DNA from: Paenibacillus hemerocallicola
GTDB lineage: Bacteria; Bacillota; Bacilli; Paenibacillales; NBRC-103111
NCBI RefSeq assembly: GCF_006265175.1
Contig: NZ_VDCQ01000043.1
Location: 20,540 to 84,539, forward strand
Reading direction: 5' to 3'
Length of the DNA stretch: 64,000 bases
This document shows, piece by piece, positions 46,046 through 55,337 of this stretch (position 1 is its first letter; the number at the start of each line of letters is the position of its first letter). Position numbers and translations under genes: made by a program. The notes beneath the pieces were generated by a model, which made no database searches, was not told where the DNA came from, and saw nothing but the letters and a program-made list of their open reading frames with translations.

Positions 46046-46885
46046 TTATCCTCCTTCCTTTTCCTTGTCGAGCATAGTCCGGAGCCGTTCGAAGCTTTGA
46101 CGGATGCCGTCCGCCTCGTCCCCGATGCCCTCGAACTCCAGGACCACAGCGCCCGTGTACCCGCCGGTCTGCAGCGAATCCAGAACGTCCGGCAAGCTCG
46201 CGTCGCCTTCGCCGGCCGGTACGCCTTCATAGGTCCGCATTCCGATCGATTTGTATTTTCCGTTACCCTGTTCCTTGAAGTCTTTGACATGCACGTGTCC
46301 GATATACGGGGCCAACAACCGGAGCGCGTCGAGCGGGTGCTCGTCCGCCAGCAAAAAGTTCCCGGTATCGAATGTGGAGCGCAGCGCCGGCGAATCGACC
46401 CGATCGAGGAGCGTTTTGATTTGATCGGCCTTGCCCGCCAATTTTCCGTGATTTTCGAGACACAAGGTGACGCCCGATTTTTCGGCTTCGCGGGATGCCG
46501 TCTTCAAACCGTCGATAATCCACTGCCGGGCCTGCTCGAAGGCGATGCCTTCGGCCAGATTACCGGAAAACACGCGGATCACATTCGTGCCGAGTGCGGC
46601 CGCAACCGGTAGGGCGTCTATGATTTTGACCAACGCCAGTTCTCTGGACGAACGATCGGGACTGACGAAATTGTTGGAAACGGCATAACTGGAAACCGCG
46701 ATACGCAAGCTTTCCAAAGCGGTCGCGACCTCCCCGAGCTCCGCCTGGACATCGTTCCAAAAGTGCGCCAGCAGCTCGACCCGCCCGTAACGCTCCTTAT
46801 GGCAAAATTGCAGGAAATCGATCGTATTCCAACCGTGCTGCTTGATAGCTCTATGCATGCTGTACATGCTTAGCGATAGCTCCAT
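46046..46885 (-). CDS. Sugar phosphate isomerase/epimerase (xylose isomerase-like TIM barrel)
   Basis: A 279-residue AP-endonuclease-2-type TIM barrel. Metal-site motifs include LCLENHGK (Glu), STFDTGNF (Asp), GHVHVKDF (His and Asp) and VLEFEG (Glu). Such enzymes interconvert sugars or inositol derivatives. The frame runs further upstream to 47062, but AAGGAG precedes ATG 46885. It sits between the oxidoreductase remnant and the binding lipoprotein in a catabolic operon. Confidence 0.88.
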   Translation of the reverse strand: MELSLSMYSMHRAIKQHGWNTIDFLQFCHKERYGRVELLAHFWNDVQAELGEVATALESLRIAVSSYAVSNNFVSPDRSSRELALVKIIDALPVAAALGTNVIRVFSGNLAEGIAFEQARQWIIDGLKTASREAEKSGVTLCLENHGKLAGKADQIKTLLDRVDSPALRSTFDTGNFLLADEHPLDALRLLAPYIGHVHVKDFKEQGNGKYKSIGMRTYEGVPAGEGDASLPDVLDSLQTGGYTGAVVLEFEGIGDEADGIRQSFERLRTMLDKEKEGG

Positions 46886-46968
46886 ATTCCGGTCGCTCCT
46901 TAATCGGGAAGGTGTACTTCGGACAATCGAATGTGGGGGAAAGGGACTCATGACACGACAATTTCCGC

Positions 46969-47628
46969 TCACTTCTCGGCCGATTCGTATATGCCGCACA
47001 AAATTTTCATCATTTCCAGACCGTCCTCCACCGGGCTTAAAGTAGCGGAACGTCCTCGGCACGCCTCGATGAAATGATTGATTTCATTTTGGAACCCTTT
47101 GGCGAAATCGAACCCCGGGTTGTTCACTTGCGGATGCAGGTTGAAAATCGTATCGTACCGTTCGGAAACGATCGCAAGCTCCGGTTCGATCTCCGCTCCG
47201 CCCTTATCCCCATAGAGCTTGACGCTCATTTCGTTTTGCTTGGCGTGCAGCGTAAAGCTTACATCCACGACGAGGGAGGCGCCATTTTCAAAGCGGATGA
47301 TGGCGTTGGCCAAATCTTCGACCGTGTTCAGGCCGGGATCGTAGTCCGACGCCTTGTAAAAGCTCAAATGCTGGACATGGGCTCGGTTGCCCAGCTTGGC
47401 ATACGTATTGCCGCTGATCGTTTTGACTTTCGGCTGGCCCATCAAATACCAGCACAAATCGATGACGTGGACGCCGAGATCGATCAGAGGTCCGCCCCCG
47501 AACGTTCCTTGTCGGCAAACCAGCCGCCCGGGTTGCCGAGCCGGCGAAGGCAGGAAGCTTTGGCGTAGTAAATGTCTCCGAGCTCTCCGGTATCGATAAA
47601 CCGTTTCAAAATTTGCGTGTTTTCGTTG
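46969..47628 (-). pseudogene. Gfo/Idh/MocA oxidoreductase, N-terminus lost and frameshifted
   Basis: The 3' part (47457 to 46969) encodes the C-terminal domain of a Gfo/Idh/MocA dehydrogenase (GDIYYAKA upstream, then GGPLIDLGVHVIDLCWYLMG, ending AEK). A frameshift near 47495 separates it from an upstream stretch in another frame (ILKRFIDTGELGDIYYAKASCLRRLGNPGGWF). The whole NAD-binding domain, about 120 residues, is missing. The remnant starts right after the stop codon of the FAD oxidoreductase, which marks a deletion junction. The product would not bind NAD. Confidence 0.85.
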
Positions 47629-49227
47629 TTACATGGCCCCGATTTGCGGCCAAGCCAATTCGATGCCCGCTTTCGTCAGCATGTGCTGAAAATCGTTCAG
47701 TGCCGTATCGTCGTTGCGCACTTCATGCGGAGTCCGCTTACGGTCGATACAATAGCTTGCCAAAAATCCGGCCGCCTCGCCGATATTCCATTCCACCGGA
47801 TGAAGCCGGTAGCATCCGTTCGTAATATGGGTAACGCCGAGATTTTTGCAGGCGGGCAGCAAGTTTTTCGTTCTAATCGGGATCAGGCTTCCGAGCGGAA
47901 TTTGAAACGGCAGACAGGAGATATCGATATAGTGGCGATTGCCGACGCTTGGGTGAAGATCGATTCGGTAGCAGCCTATGCCGACGGAATCGTGGAACGG
48001 TTCGGCCGGGCCGCCCGAATGCGCATCCGCACTCACATGCTGCTCCAGAACGGTAAATTCGGCCTTGATGCGCCTCGATTCCCGGATATACGGGTACATC
48101 GCCAGTCCGTCATCGGTCCCGACTACGTCTTTGCGCAGCCGCAGGCCAGGATAACCGAGTTTGCCGTCGGGACGAGGGGCCTCCGTTTGCAGCCAATAGA
48201 GAAGGGAGAGGCTGAGCTGCTTGGCGTTATTTAAATGGCGAACTTTCTCTTCCTCGCTTACGTCGATAATCGAACCGAGCCAATAATCGTTTTGCTGCCA
48301 ATTGACAATGGTGATGTCGCTTTCGAACGTACCGGGCGCAAAATTACGTTTGTCCACGATGCGACGATACCGCCACAACGATGCCGATTCGGAAAATAAC
48401 CCGAATTCGCGCGGCTGCAGCGTATGCGGCTGGCAGCCGATCCAACTGAGCAGCTTGCCCGGCCAAAAATCGGGCCGGTAAGATGACCAGAAATCGTAGT
48501 CTTTCGGCTTGTCGATCGTATGGTCCCCGTTCTCGACATAGTCCAGCGCGAAGCAGTGGGTGAAAGCTTGCATGTCCATCGGCTGCGGCTCTCCGTCGAC
48601 GGCATGCGGCTCCCCCGTCTGGTTTTTGGATTCCGCCCCCGTTACATATTCCGTTCCCGTCATCGGCAGGAGGTCCCCGCATTCGGTCGCGTCCAGGAAG
48701 TAGGAAGCGATGATCGTCTCTTCCTGTCCGCTCTCCGTATGCCTTACGGTTACGCTGTTCACGCCATCCCCGTCCGTATCGGCCTTGACCGGAATGCGCT
48801 GCAGAAGCAGCCGGATTTTGCCGCTGTGCACGTATGGGGCAAGCATTTCTTGAAGAACCGCGAGCGCGGCGCGGGGTTCGTGGCATAAACGGCTGACCGA
48901 GCCGTTGCCGGGATTGAAGTTCACCGCTTGATGGGCTTCCGGGGCAAGCGGGAAGTGTCGGCGGTAGTAATGGCGAATCCCGTTGCGGAACTCCCTGTAA
49001 CTGCGGGTGCAACCAAACTTTTCAATCCATGGATGCTCGTCGGGCGGAACGGCTTGGCTGGTCGACTGGCCCCCGATCCAAAGCGTTTCCTCGGTCAAAA
49101 CGACCGTTTTGCCCGCTTTGGCCGCCGCCAATGCGGCAGCGCAGCCGCCCAGGCCTCCGCCGATAATGGCGATGTCGACACCGATCTCTCGATGCGGCCC
49201 AATGTTTGGAATGCTATGATGTCCCAT
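47629..49227 (-). CDS. FAD-dependent oxidoreductase (FAD_oxidored family)
   Basis: A 532-residue flavoprotein with the dinucleotide motif VDIAIIGGGLGGCAAALAAAKAGKTVVLTE region near residue 18 and a second FAD contact in YFLDATECGDLLPMTGTEYVTG (about 180). Members of this family are often encoded with carbohydrate or polyol catabolism genes and their substrates are unknown. It is the first gene of the minus-strand cluster down to 43166 and lies opposite the AraC regulator. ATG 49227 follows AAGGAG. Confidence 0.88.
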   Translation of the reverse strand: MGHHSIPNIGPHREIGVDIAIIGGGLGGCAAALAAAKAGKTVVLTEETLWIGGQSTSQAVPPDEHPWIEKFGCTRSYREFRNGIRHYYRRHFPLAPEAHQAVNFNPGNGSVSRLCHEPRAALAVLQEMLAPYVHSGKIRLLLQRIPVKADTDGDGVNSVTVRHTESGQEETIIASYFLDATECGDLLPMTGTEYVTGAESKNQTGEPHAVDGEPQPMDMQAFTHCFALDYVENGDHTIDKPKDYDFWSSYRPDFWPGKLLSWIGCQPHTLQPREFGLFSESASLWRYRRIVDKRNFAPGTFESDITIVNWQQNDYWLGSIIDVSEEEKVRHLNNAKQLSLSLLYWLQTEAPRPDGKLGYPGLRLRKDVVGTDDGLAMYPYIRESRRIKAEFTVLEQHVSADAHSGGPAEPFHDSVGIGCYRIDLHPSVGNRHYIDISCLPFQIPLGSLIPIRTKNLLPACKNLGVTHITNGCYRLHPVEWNIGEAAGFLASYCIDRKRTPHEVRNDDTALNDFQHMLTKAGIELAWPQIGAM

Positions 49228-49271
49228 AAATCGGTTTCACTCCTTACGTTTGCATTCTGGCTTACAAAAAA

Positions 49272-49277
49272 ATTATA
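49272..49277 (-). promoter_or_regulatory. -10 element candidate for the FAD oxidoreductase operon
   Basis: A perfect TATAAT on the minus strand 45 bp before the start codon, with no recognisable -35 at 17 bp. A weak -35 is typical of promoters that need an AraC-type activator, and such a gene lies divergently next to it. Confidence 0.4.
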
Positions 49278-49360
49278 GATGGTGCGGTTCCCCGGTGTAT
49301 TCTGCATTCTTGATCTCATTTCTCTCAAAAATTGATGGGGTGAAGGCGGAAGGGGCGGTA

Positions 49361-49389
49361 TTCTCATTTCGACGCGGTTGTCCTATAAT
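49361..49389 (+). promoter_or_regulatory. Promoter candidate of the AraC gene
   Basis: TTCTCA (49361-49366), 17-bp spacer and TATAAT (49384-49389), about 48 bp before the start codon. Confidence 0.55.
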
Positions 49390-49436
49390 AAAAGGCGAAG
49401 GCGGGCTTTAGTAAGAAGAAGATGGGAGCGTTTGTT

Positions 49437-50312
49437 ATGGAATTGGACCGCGAGATTTTAAACGCACCTCCGATAAAGAACCCTTTTGTTGAAAACGGTT
49501 TCAAAGAATATCCCGTTTATGCCCGTCAAGAGCTGCTGCGGGAGCATAAGCAGAGGCTCCATACCCAACCGGGCATCGAGATCAATTTGACTTTGGAAGG
49601 CAAGGCCGCTTATGTGATCGGCCATGAAGTGTACACGCAATCTCCGGGACAACTGCTCGTATTTTCGGGCCGAGTGCCTCATCAAGTATACATTAATCCT
49701 TCCTGTCAGTATAAACGGGCCGTCATCTGTTTCGATGAGGCGGGCCTGATGAAAGAGACCGAATTTCGCTCGATGCCGGGTTTCGAGATGCTCGGGGATT
49801 TCGAACCGTCCTACAAGCAATGGATGCTGGAGCCGGAAATGTTCGCCACGATCAGATGGATCGTATCTCGCATTACGGAGGAGATCGGAGAACAAAAGCC
49901 GGGCTGGAGAGAGGTGGTCGGTTCCCAGCTCATCAGCTTGGCGGTTTTCATCCGACGGAGTGCCGAAGGGAGGGAGCGAGTCCCGGGATCGGACCCGGTT
50001 GCGATTTGCTGCGAGTATATTCAAAATCATTTGCACGAGGAGCTTTCGCTGCAAAACGTGTCCAGACTGGTCCACATGAGTTCCGAGCATTTGACGAGGC
50101 TGTTCAAGCGGGAACGGGGGGTGACCTTCTACCAATACGTTCTGCAGCGGAGGGTGTTGGAATGCAAACGGATGCTGCGGCATTGCCCGGAAATGACCTT
50201 GACGGATATCGCCTATGCGGTCGGTTTTGCTTCTGCGGCGCAGTTCAGTCGGGTGTTCAAAAGTATGACGGGGCAGTTGCCGAGCCAGTATCGCACTCAC
50301 GGGCAAAGGTGA
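49437..50312 (+). CDS. AraC-family transcriptional regulator with N-terminal cupin
   Basis: A 291-residue regulator. An N-terminal cupin (about 35-110, PGIEINLTLEGKAAYVIG, SPGQLLVFSGRVPHQV) is followed by two AraC helix-turn-helix motifs (about 195-285), ending in the family signature LTDIAYAVGFASAAQFSRVFKSMTGQLPSQYR. ATG 49437 has GGGAG at good spacing; ATG 49422, five codons upstream, is possible. It is divergent from the FAD oxidoreductase operon and likely its activator. Confidence 0.9.
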   Translation: MELDREILNAPPIKNPFVENGFKEYPVYARQELLREHKQRLHTQPGIEINLTLEGKAAYVIGHEVYTQSPGQLLVFSGRVPHQVYINPSCQYKRAVICFDEAGLMKETEFRSMPGFEMLGDFEPSYKQWMLEPEMFATIRWIVSRITEEIGEQKPGWREVVGSQLISLAVFIRRSAEGRERVPGSDPVAICCEYIQNHLHEELSLQNVSRLVHMSSEHLTRLFKRERGVTFYQYVLQRRVLECKRMLRHCPEMTLTDIAYAVGFASAAQFSRVFKSMTGQLPSQYRTHGQR

Positions 50313-50327
50313 AAGCCCCGAACAAGG

Positions 50328-50350
50328 GCCGGCGAGCGCCTGTCGCCGGC
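50328..50350. terminator. GC-rich hairpin between AraC gene and esterase
   Basis: GCCGGCGA pairs with TCGCCGGC with a 7-base loop, between convergent genes. There is no T-run, so its strength as a terminator is doubtful. Confidence 0.4.
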
Positions 50351-50385
50351 TGCCGACCCATCCCGCCGGAGGGTTCTGAACATGC

Positions 50386-51441
50386 CTATATGCTCTCGAT
50401 CGTTTCGGCTGCGGGCCCCATCAGCCATTGGTCGAGAAATGCATAGGCCATACTGCGAATTTCAAGGGGGAAATCGTGCTCTTTGACCGTCATGACCGCT
50501 TGAAAGCGATCGTCCGCTCCTAGGAACCGATACAGTGCCCGCAGCTCCGCCATGCATTCGCCGATCGCCTTCCAGTGGGGGAAGATCGCATCGCTTTGCC
50601 CGTAGTAATGGAACGACGGCACGGGGGCGGCAAGAGCGGCGATTTCGTGAAATTCGAAGGGGACCTCGTACCGGATCAAATAGTCCGTAACTTTGGGCAG
50701 ATGCGTATACCAATCGCGTACGCCCCAATGCGTCGGGCGATGGTCGCCGTAGAAGGGGCTAAAGCCGCAGCTGCTGACCACCGCGCGAATCCGATCGTCC
50801 AGTCCGGCCAGGAAGTAGGCGTTGTACCCGCCGAACGAATGCCCGATTACGCCGATGCGGCCGGGGTCCACGCTCTCCAAGGAGCAGAGCAGATCGACCC
50901 CGTGCATATGGTCGACGATGTTTTTGCCCACTGTGGACCATTCCGGGTGCCGTTCGTAGAACGGTTTGCTGTGAAAGCTTTTAAGCCCTTCGTAAATCCG
51001 TTCCCCGGCCGTGAGGGCATCGGGAGCGAGCACGATATAGCCCCGCGACACGAGCTCCAGTCCGTAACGCCTGTTTTCCCGGCCGCTTGGCAATGAGACG
51101 TTGGCTTTGCCGGACTCATGGGTCGGATGAAGGGCGAGAACGGCCGGACGGCGTCCGTCTTTGTCCGCTCCTCTGACCGTTTCGTCGGGAACGAGCAAAT
51201 AAGAAGGAACCTTATCGCCGTAACACGTGTTGTACTCGAGATGCAACCGCGTGTGGTCCCGTTCCTTCTCTTTGCCCAGCACCCGCCAAGCGACAGGCGC
51301 GCGCTCCGGCACCCCGCCGATCACATCCAGCCACAGCTGCTGAATGCCGCTTCGTTTGGCGAGCCATCCGGAGGCGTTCTCCACTCCCTCCAACAGTTTG
51401 GGCAAGCCTTGCCGGTTCAATTCGTACAGATTGTAGCTCAT
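50386..51441 (-). CDS. Alpha/beta hydrolase (dienelactone hydrolase/acetyl-xylan-esterase-like)
   Basis: A 351-residue cytoplasmic hydrolase with no signal peptide. The nucleophile serine is in GHSFGG (about residue 200), the acid in GQSDAIFP (about 290) and the histidine in VKEHDFP (about 325). The acyl-ester substrate is probably a carbohydrate ester given the neighbours. GGAGACC precedes ATG 51441. The solute-binding lipoprotein gene lies upstream on the same strand (160-bp gap), so the two may be linked. Confidence 0.85.
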   Translation of the reverse strand: MSYNLYELNRQGLPKLLEGVENASGWLAKRSGIQQLWLDVIGGVPERAPVAWRVLGKEKERDHTRLHLEYNTCYGDKVPSYLLVPDETVRGADKDGRRPAVLALHPTHESGKANVSLPSGRENRRYGLELVSRGYIVLAPDALTAGERIYEGLKSFHSKPFYERHPEWSTVGKNIVDHMHGVDLLCSLESVDPGRIGVIGHSFGGYNAYFLAGLDDRIRAVVSSCGFSPFYGDHRPTHWGVRDWYTHLPKVTDYLIRYEVPFEFHEIAALAAPVPSFHYYGQSDAIFPHWKAIGECMAELRALYRFLGADDRFQAVMTVKEHDFPLEIRSMAYAFLDQWLMGPAAETIESI

Positions 51442-51600
51442 CGTTGCAGGTCTCCTCTATATGTGTGTACTCGTTGCAGCTGTCCTTGCAGGTCCGCATG
51501 CTTGATATTCGTCGTTCGTCGGAGACATCGCACTCTGTGCTCGACTTGCCCGGAGCCTCCACGACGAATGCCTGTTCGCGGGAGCCGTCCTTCTGTACGT

Positions 51601-52941
51601 CTATTTCTTCTTGCTTTTCTCCGCTTCCACTTCCTTGCGCAGCAGCTCGTCGGCTTTTCGGAGCGCCGTGTTGACATCTTCTTTGCCCAGCGCGGCATTC
51701 AGGAACGCATCGCGCAATAAGGCGTCGGCTTTGTTCGTCTCGATGACGGTCATTCCTTTTTGGCGGGCCGGCCGAAGCGGGGCGAACTCGTAGTAGCCGA
51801 CAGCTTTCATATTTTTGTTTTTGTAGGCCGGATTGTCTTGACCGAGCACATTCATGAACTCTTTCTTGGCCAGCGTCGGCAAAAATCCGTTGCGGGAATC
51901 TCTCATCTGCACCTCGTCGCTCAGCATTTCCATAATGACCTTGAACGCTTCATCCTTATATTTGCTTTGCTTCGCTATCATCAGGTAGCCGGGCGGGAAG
52001 GTGCCGATCTTTTTCGGCGCCCCTTCGATAATAGGAGTCGATACCATATCCCAGTTTTTCAGCATGCTGAGGTCGAGGTACGGGGAGTAGATGTCGGCAT
52101 GCATCGCCACCGTCCCTTTCTGGAACATGGCGCCTTCTTCGGCCAGGGTAGGGCGGATCGCATTGTTCGGAATTTGATAAAACCGCATATAATTGTTTAA
52201 TAGCTTTTGCCACGTATCGAACTGGGACAACTCGTCCTTGGCCGGGTCCAGCGTGGAGAGCGAATATTCGTTGTAAGTCAGCAGGCTGCTGACGTTCGCG
52301 CTGAATCCGCGGTAATCGATTCCGGCCTCCGTCCGGGTCATTTTCCGGGCCAGCTCATAGATTTGATCCCAATTCATGCCGTCCTGCAAATAAGGCTGGC
52401 CGAATTTGTCGAACACCTCTTTGTTGTAATACAGCACCCTGGAGAAAAACGGGGAGACGGGGAGGCCGTACAGCTCGCCATTTTGCGCGGTCAATGCTTG
52501 GAAACCGTCGATGAAAACCGAGCTGAAGCGGCTCAGATCATAGTTGTACTTTTTCACCATGTCCCTCATATCGTAGCCGAGCCCCAGATCCAAGTACCGC
52601 GTCTGTACTGTACTGGAGAGACCACGAATAATATCGGGAACTTCTCCGGCCGCGACGATCTCCTCGATGGTGCTTTGCGGTCCGGAAGACTTCAGCCATT
52701 TGAAGGTGATGTGGGGGAACTTCTTTTGCAGCGTATCCTTGAAGCGGGTATTGAATTCTTCCTCCGCTACGCCGAAGAAATGGAGCTTCAGCTCGATCGG
52801 CTCCGGCGGCTTTTCCGCTTTCGCGTTTTCTTTTCCCGGATCGGTTTCCTTCCCGGACGTTCCGCTGCCGCTGCAGGCGGCAAGAAGTGAAACCAGCGAT
52901 AATCCGATCAATCCATGCGTCAACCTTTTGTGTATGCCCAA
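51601..52941 (-). CDS. Extracellular solute-binding lipoprotein, second paralogue
   Basis: A 446-residue lipoprotein starting with TTG at 52941. The lipobox LLAAC gives a cysteine at about residue 23. The mature part is a carbohydrate-type binding fold (IELKLHFFGVAEEEF; AAGEVPDIIRGLSSTVQTRYLD; LQDGMNWDQIYELARKMTR). No permease genes are near. It is divergent from the GntR/binding-protein hybrid regulator, which therefore probably controls it. A cre-like element lies in its leader. Confidence 0.92.
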   Translation of the reverse strand: MGIHKRLTHGLIGLSLVSLLAACSGSGTSGKETDPGKENAKAEKPPEPIELKLHFFGVAEEEFNTRFKDTLQKKFPHITFKWLKSSGPQSTIEEIVAAGEVPDIIRGLSSTVQTRYLDLGLGYDMRDMVKKYNYDLSRFSSVFIDGFQALTAQNGELYGLPVSPFFSRVLYYNKEVFDKFGQPYLQDGMNWDQIYELARKMTRTEAGIDYRGFSANVSSLLTYNEYSLSTLDPAKDELSQFDTWQKLLNNYMRFYQIPNNAIRPTLAEEGAMFQKGTVAMHADIYSPYLDLSMLKNWDMVSTPIIEGAPKKIGTFPPGYLMIAKQSKYKDEAFKVIMEMLSDEVQMRDSRNGFLPTLAKKEFMNVLGQDNPAYKNKNMKAVGYYEFAPLRPARQKGMTVIETNKADALLRDAFLNAALGKEDVNTALRKADELLRKEVEAEKSKKK

Positions 52942-53373
52942 TCCGATCGACCTTCCTTTTCCTTCTCGATTTTGGTGTGAAACCGGGACAACTCCGGCAG
53001 CATGCGTCGGCTAGAGAATGCCGGATCCTTTTTATGAAGCGCTTACAACCTCCTTTTCAGTGTAGATGAAATGACTGCTCTTGGCGATAAAGCATTGCCG
53101 CAAATCATTAAACTGATATGTAACTAATACTTAATTGTTCAATAAAAATATATTTTATTAACTACTTATTGTCAATATGTAAATAGGGATCTATAGGGAT
53201 AGTTGACCATTTCGCATTTATGCTGCAAGTTGTATTAGGTTTTTATATTATTGATATTTATCTGATATGTATAATGTTGATGTATGCTTATTTATCGATT
53301 ACGCGTGTTTGACAAGCGCTGCATCCATCTACTAAGATCAATAATTATAGCTCTTAAGAAGGTTGATACGGAT
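52942..53373. other. 432-bp AT-rich divergent control region
   Basis: This gap separates the lipoprotein gene and the hybrid regulator. 53080-53280 is much richer in A+T than the surroundings. It contains TATAAT at 53270-53275 on the plus strand without a good -35, and a cre-like site near the lipoprotein gene. No gene is seen. Confidence 0.45.
53033..53047 (-). promoter_or_regulatory. cre-like catabolite control site
   Basis: On the minus strand TGTAAGCGCTTCATA matches the CcpA operator pattern around the AAGCGCTT core with one mismatch. It lies 92 bp upstream of the lipoprotein start, consistent with glucose repression. Confidence 0.4.
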
Positions 53374-54771
53374 ATGGAACGTCGCCCTAGTCGTAAAATG
53401 TTTCGTCCCCGGTTGGACGAGATGGTCACCTCGATACGCAACAACATCATTACGGGAAACTTGGAGCCGGGGCAATATTTGCCGTCGGAGAAGCAACTCG
53501 CCGAGCAGGTCGGACTCAGTGTCCAGTCGGTCCGCAAGGGGCTTGATCTGCTCGTGGGCGAGGGGCTCATCGTGAAAATCCCGAAGGTCGGGAGCCAGGT
53601 GGTTGACCCGGCCGAGAAGGGAGCCGTCACGATCAGGCTCGGTTATTCGCCCACGATACCCGACGATGCGGACATTCACCGGCTTATCGCCATGTTTCAT
53701 CGGGAGCATCCGAATATTCGCGTCCAAGCGGTTCCGCTGGGGGGCAATTCCTTCGAGCAATTCAAGCCGTATTTGGACAACGGCATGCTGGACGTCATTA
53801 CGATGAACTATGACAGCTTCCGGCAGTTTTCCGAGAGAGGCAGTCTGGACGATCTGGAATGCCAGCAACGCAAAGAAGAACTGTACCCGTTCCTATCCGA
53901 CGCTTTCACGGAAGAGGGGCGGCTTCGGGTGCAGCCTTTCGTATTTTCGCCATTGATCTTGTGCTATAATCGCAGTCATTTCGCCGAGCGAGGCTTGCAG
54001 GAGCCGAACAGCAGCTGGAGCTGGCAAAGATTGTTCGAGTGCGCCGAAGCGCTCGACATTCCGAATGAACGGATCGGCTTCCATTGCTATTTCTCTTCCG
54101 CTCATCGGGCGAGCTTGCTGCTGCTGCAGCGGGGCAAAGCGTTCGAGCGCTACGGGGACGGCGGCCTCAAGCTTTCCGGCACCCGCATGATGGAAGCGAT
54201 CCGCTACAGCCGGCACATTTACGATACGATACCGTCGCTGCCGAACAGTCTTATGAACTGGGATGTGCAGAAAATCGATATGTTTCGTCAAGGCAAGCTT
54301 TCCGTTATTTTGACCAGTTACTTTATTTTGAACCATTTGCGGGAATCCGATTTGGATTACGACATTGCCCCCGTCCCCCATTTCGGCGAGGCGCTGACGG
54401 TACTGCTCATGATCGGCTTGGCAGTGAACCGGCATTCCAAACATAAGGAAGCCGCACGCAAGCTGGTCGACTACTTGACGGGTTCCGAGGCGCAGCTGTT
54501 CGTCAGGCAAAACACCTGCAGTCTTCCCGCACGGGTCACGGCGGCGGATTGGTCGGAGCCGGGGCGGGAGTCGATCAATCGTCCGTCCCGTTTCTCGCTT
54601 TTCCGCGAAATTATTCCGAGCTACCGGTTGTTTACCGACTTGAATATCAAGGAGGAGGAGTACCGCAAGCTGATAAACGGGCTCAAGCTGTATTGGGCGG
54701 GTTTGGAAAACGAGGAAACGTTCCGCTCGCGATTCGAGGCGGCTGCACCGGCGGAGCCGTCGGTACCCTAA
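53374..54771 (+). CDS. GntR-type DNA-binding domain fused to a solute-binding-protein fold
   Basis: A 465-residue protein without signal peptide. Residues about 8-80 are a GntR winged helix (IRNNIITGNLEPGQYLPSEKQLAEQVGLSVQSVRKGLDLL). Residues about 90-440 resemble a type 1 extracellular solute-binding protein (AMFHREHPNIRVQAVPLGG, YLDNGMLDVITMNYDSF, ALDIPNERIGFHCYF, HKEAARKLVDYLTGSEAQLF). A periplasmic-type binding fold has thus been recruited as an intracellular sensor. LacI-type repressors do this with the sugar-binding clan, but this arrangement with GntR and the SBP_bac_1 fold is less common. It is divergent from a true binding lipoprotein gene, its likely target. ATG 53374 follows AAGAAGG at rather long spacing. 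Confidence 0.85.
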   Translation: MERRPSRKMFRPRLDEMVTSIRNNIITGNLEPGQYLPSEKQLAEQVGLSVQSVRKGLDLLVGEGLIVKIPKVGSQVVDPAEKGAVTIRLGYSPTIPDDADIHRLIAMFHREHPNIRVQAVPLGGNSFEQFKPYLDNGMLDVITMNYDSFRQFSERGSLDDLECQQRKEELYPFLSDAFTEEGRLRVQPFVFSPLILCYNRSHFAERGLQEPNSSWSWQRLFECAEALDIPNERIGFHCYFSSAHRASLLLLQRGKAFERYGDGGLKLSGTRMMEAIRYSRHIYDTIPSLPNSLMNWDVQKIDMFRQGKLSVILTSYFILNHLRESDLDYDIAPVPHFGEALTVLLMIGLAVNRHSKHKEAARKLVDYLTGSEAQLFVRQNTCSLPARVTAADWSEPGRESINRPSRFSLFREIIPSYRLFTDLNIKEEEYRKLINGLKLYWAGLENEETFRSRFEAAAPAEPSVP

Positions 54772-54816
54772 TGCAAAGATATAAGGGCAGGGATAGGATC
54801 CGTGCCCTTATTTCCG

Positions 54817-55182
54817 TTATTCCCCTTCGGGCGCCGGACCATGGTAGCCGCGGTCTCCGAAGGGCTGCAGCTTGTCGATCCATTTGTCCTCGAGCTTCTT
54901 CAGCTCCTTTTTCATATCGAAATAGACGCTGTCTTTTTTGTTGTCCATTACCTCCAATATTTCTACGGTGAAGGCCCCTCCTCCGTACTTCGTCCAATCT
55001 TCCTGCAACTCACGATTCATATGAGTCCCCATATCGAGCGTCATCTTCTTGCCATTCAGCGATTTGAAGTTGTTCGTGCTGGCGACGAATACCTTTTTAT
55101 TGACGTTGTTTTCAAACTTGTATACGCCAGCCTCGGTCTTGATTTCCTTGAATTGCTCGACCAGCTCTTTTCTTCGGTTCAT
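54817..55182 (-). CDS. GIY-YIG nuclease family protein (YurQ-like)
   Basis: A 121-residue protein of the GIY-YIG superfamily. AGVYKFENNVNKKVFVAST corresponds to the GIY...YIG beta strands (GVY and FVAST), and ELKKLEDKWIDKLQPFGDRGYH carries the conserved glutamate and ends like Bacillus YurQ. The exact role is unknown, and with the tyrosines replaced in part it may not cut DNA. It is alone on the minus strand. Confidence 0.75.
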   Translation of the reverse strand: MNRRKELVEQFKEIKTEAGVYKFENNVNKKVFVASTNNFKSLNGKKMTLDMGTHMNRELQEDWTKYGGGAFTVEILEVMDNKKDSVYFDMKKELKKLEDKWIDKLQPFGDRGYHGPAPEGE

Positions 55183-55337
55183 TGGAATACATCCTTTCTT
55201 AATTAAACAATAAATGAAATAATCTATATTATGATAAACATTTTATTATTTTGTTTGATAAAATGTCAAATGAACTTTGATGGGAAACAAAAAAAGGACA
55301 GCCGCGCAAACGGTCTGTCCTTCGTGAGCATGCGTAT

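Noticed and set aside
46886..47062. Upstream extension of the sugar isomerase
   Set aside because: It overlaps the coding end of the oxidoreductase remnant, and AAGGAG marks ATG 46885 as the start.
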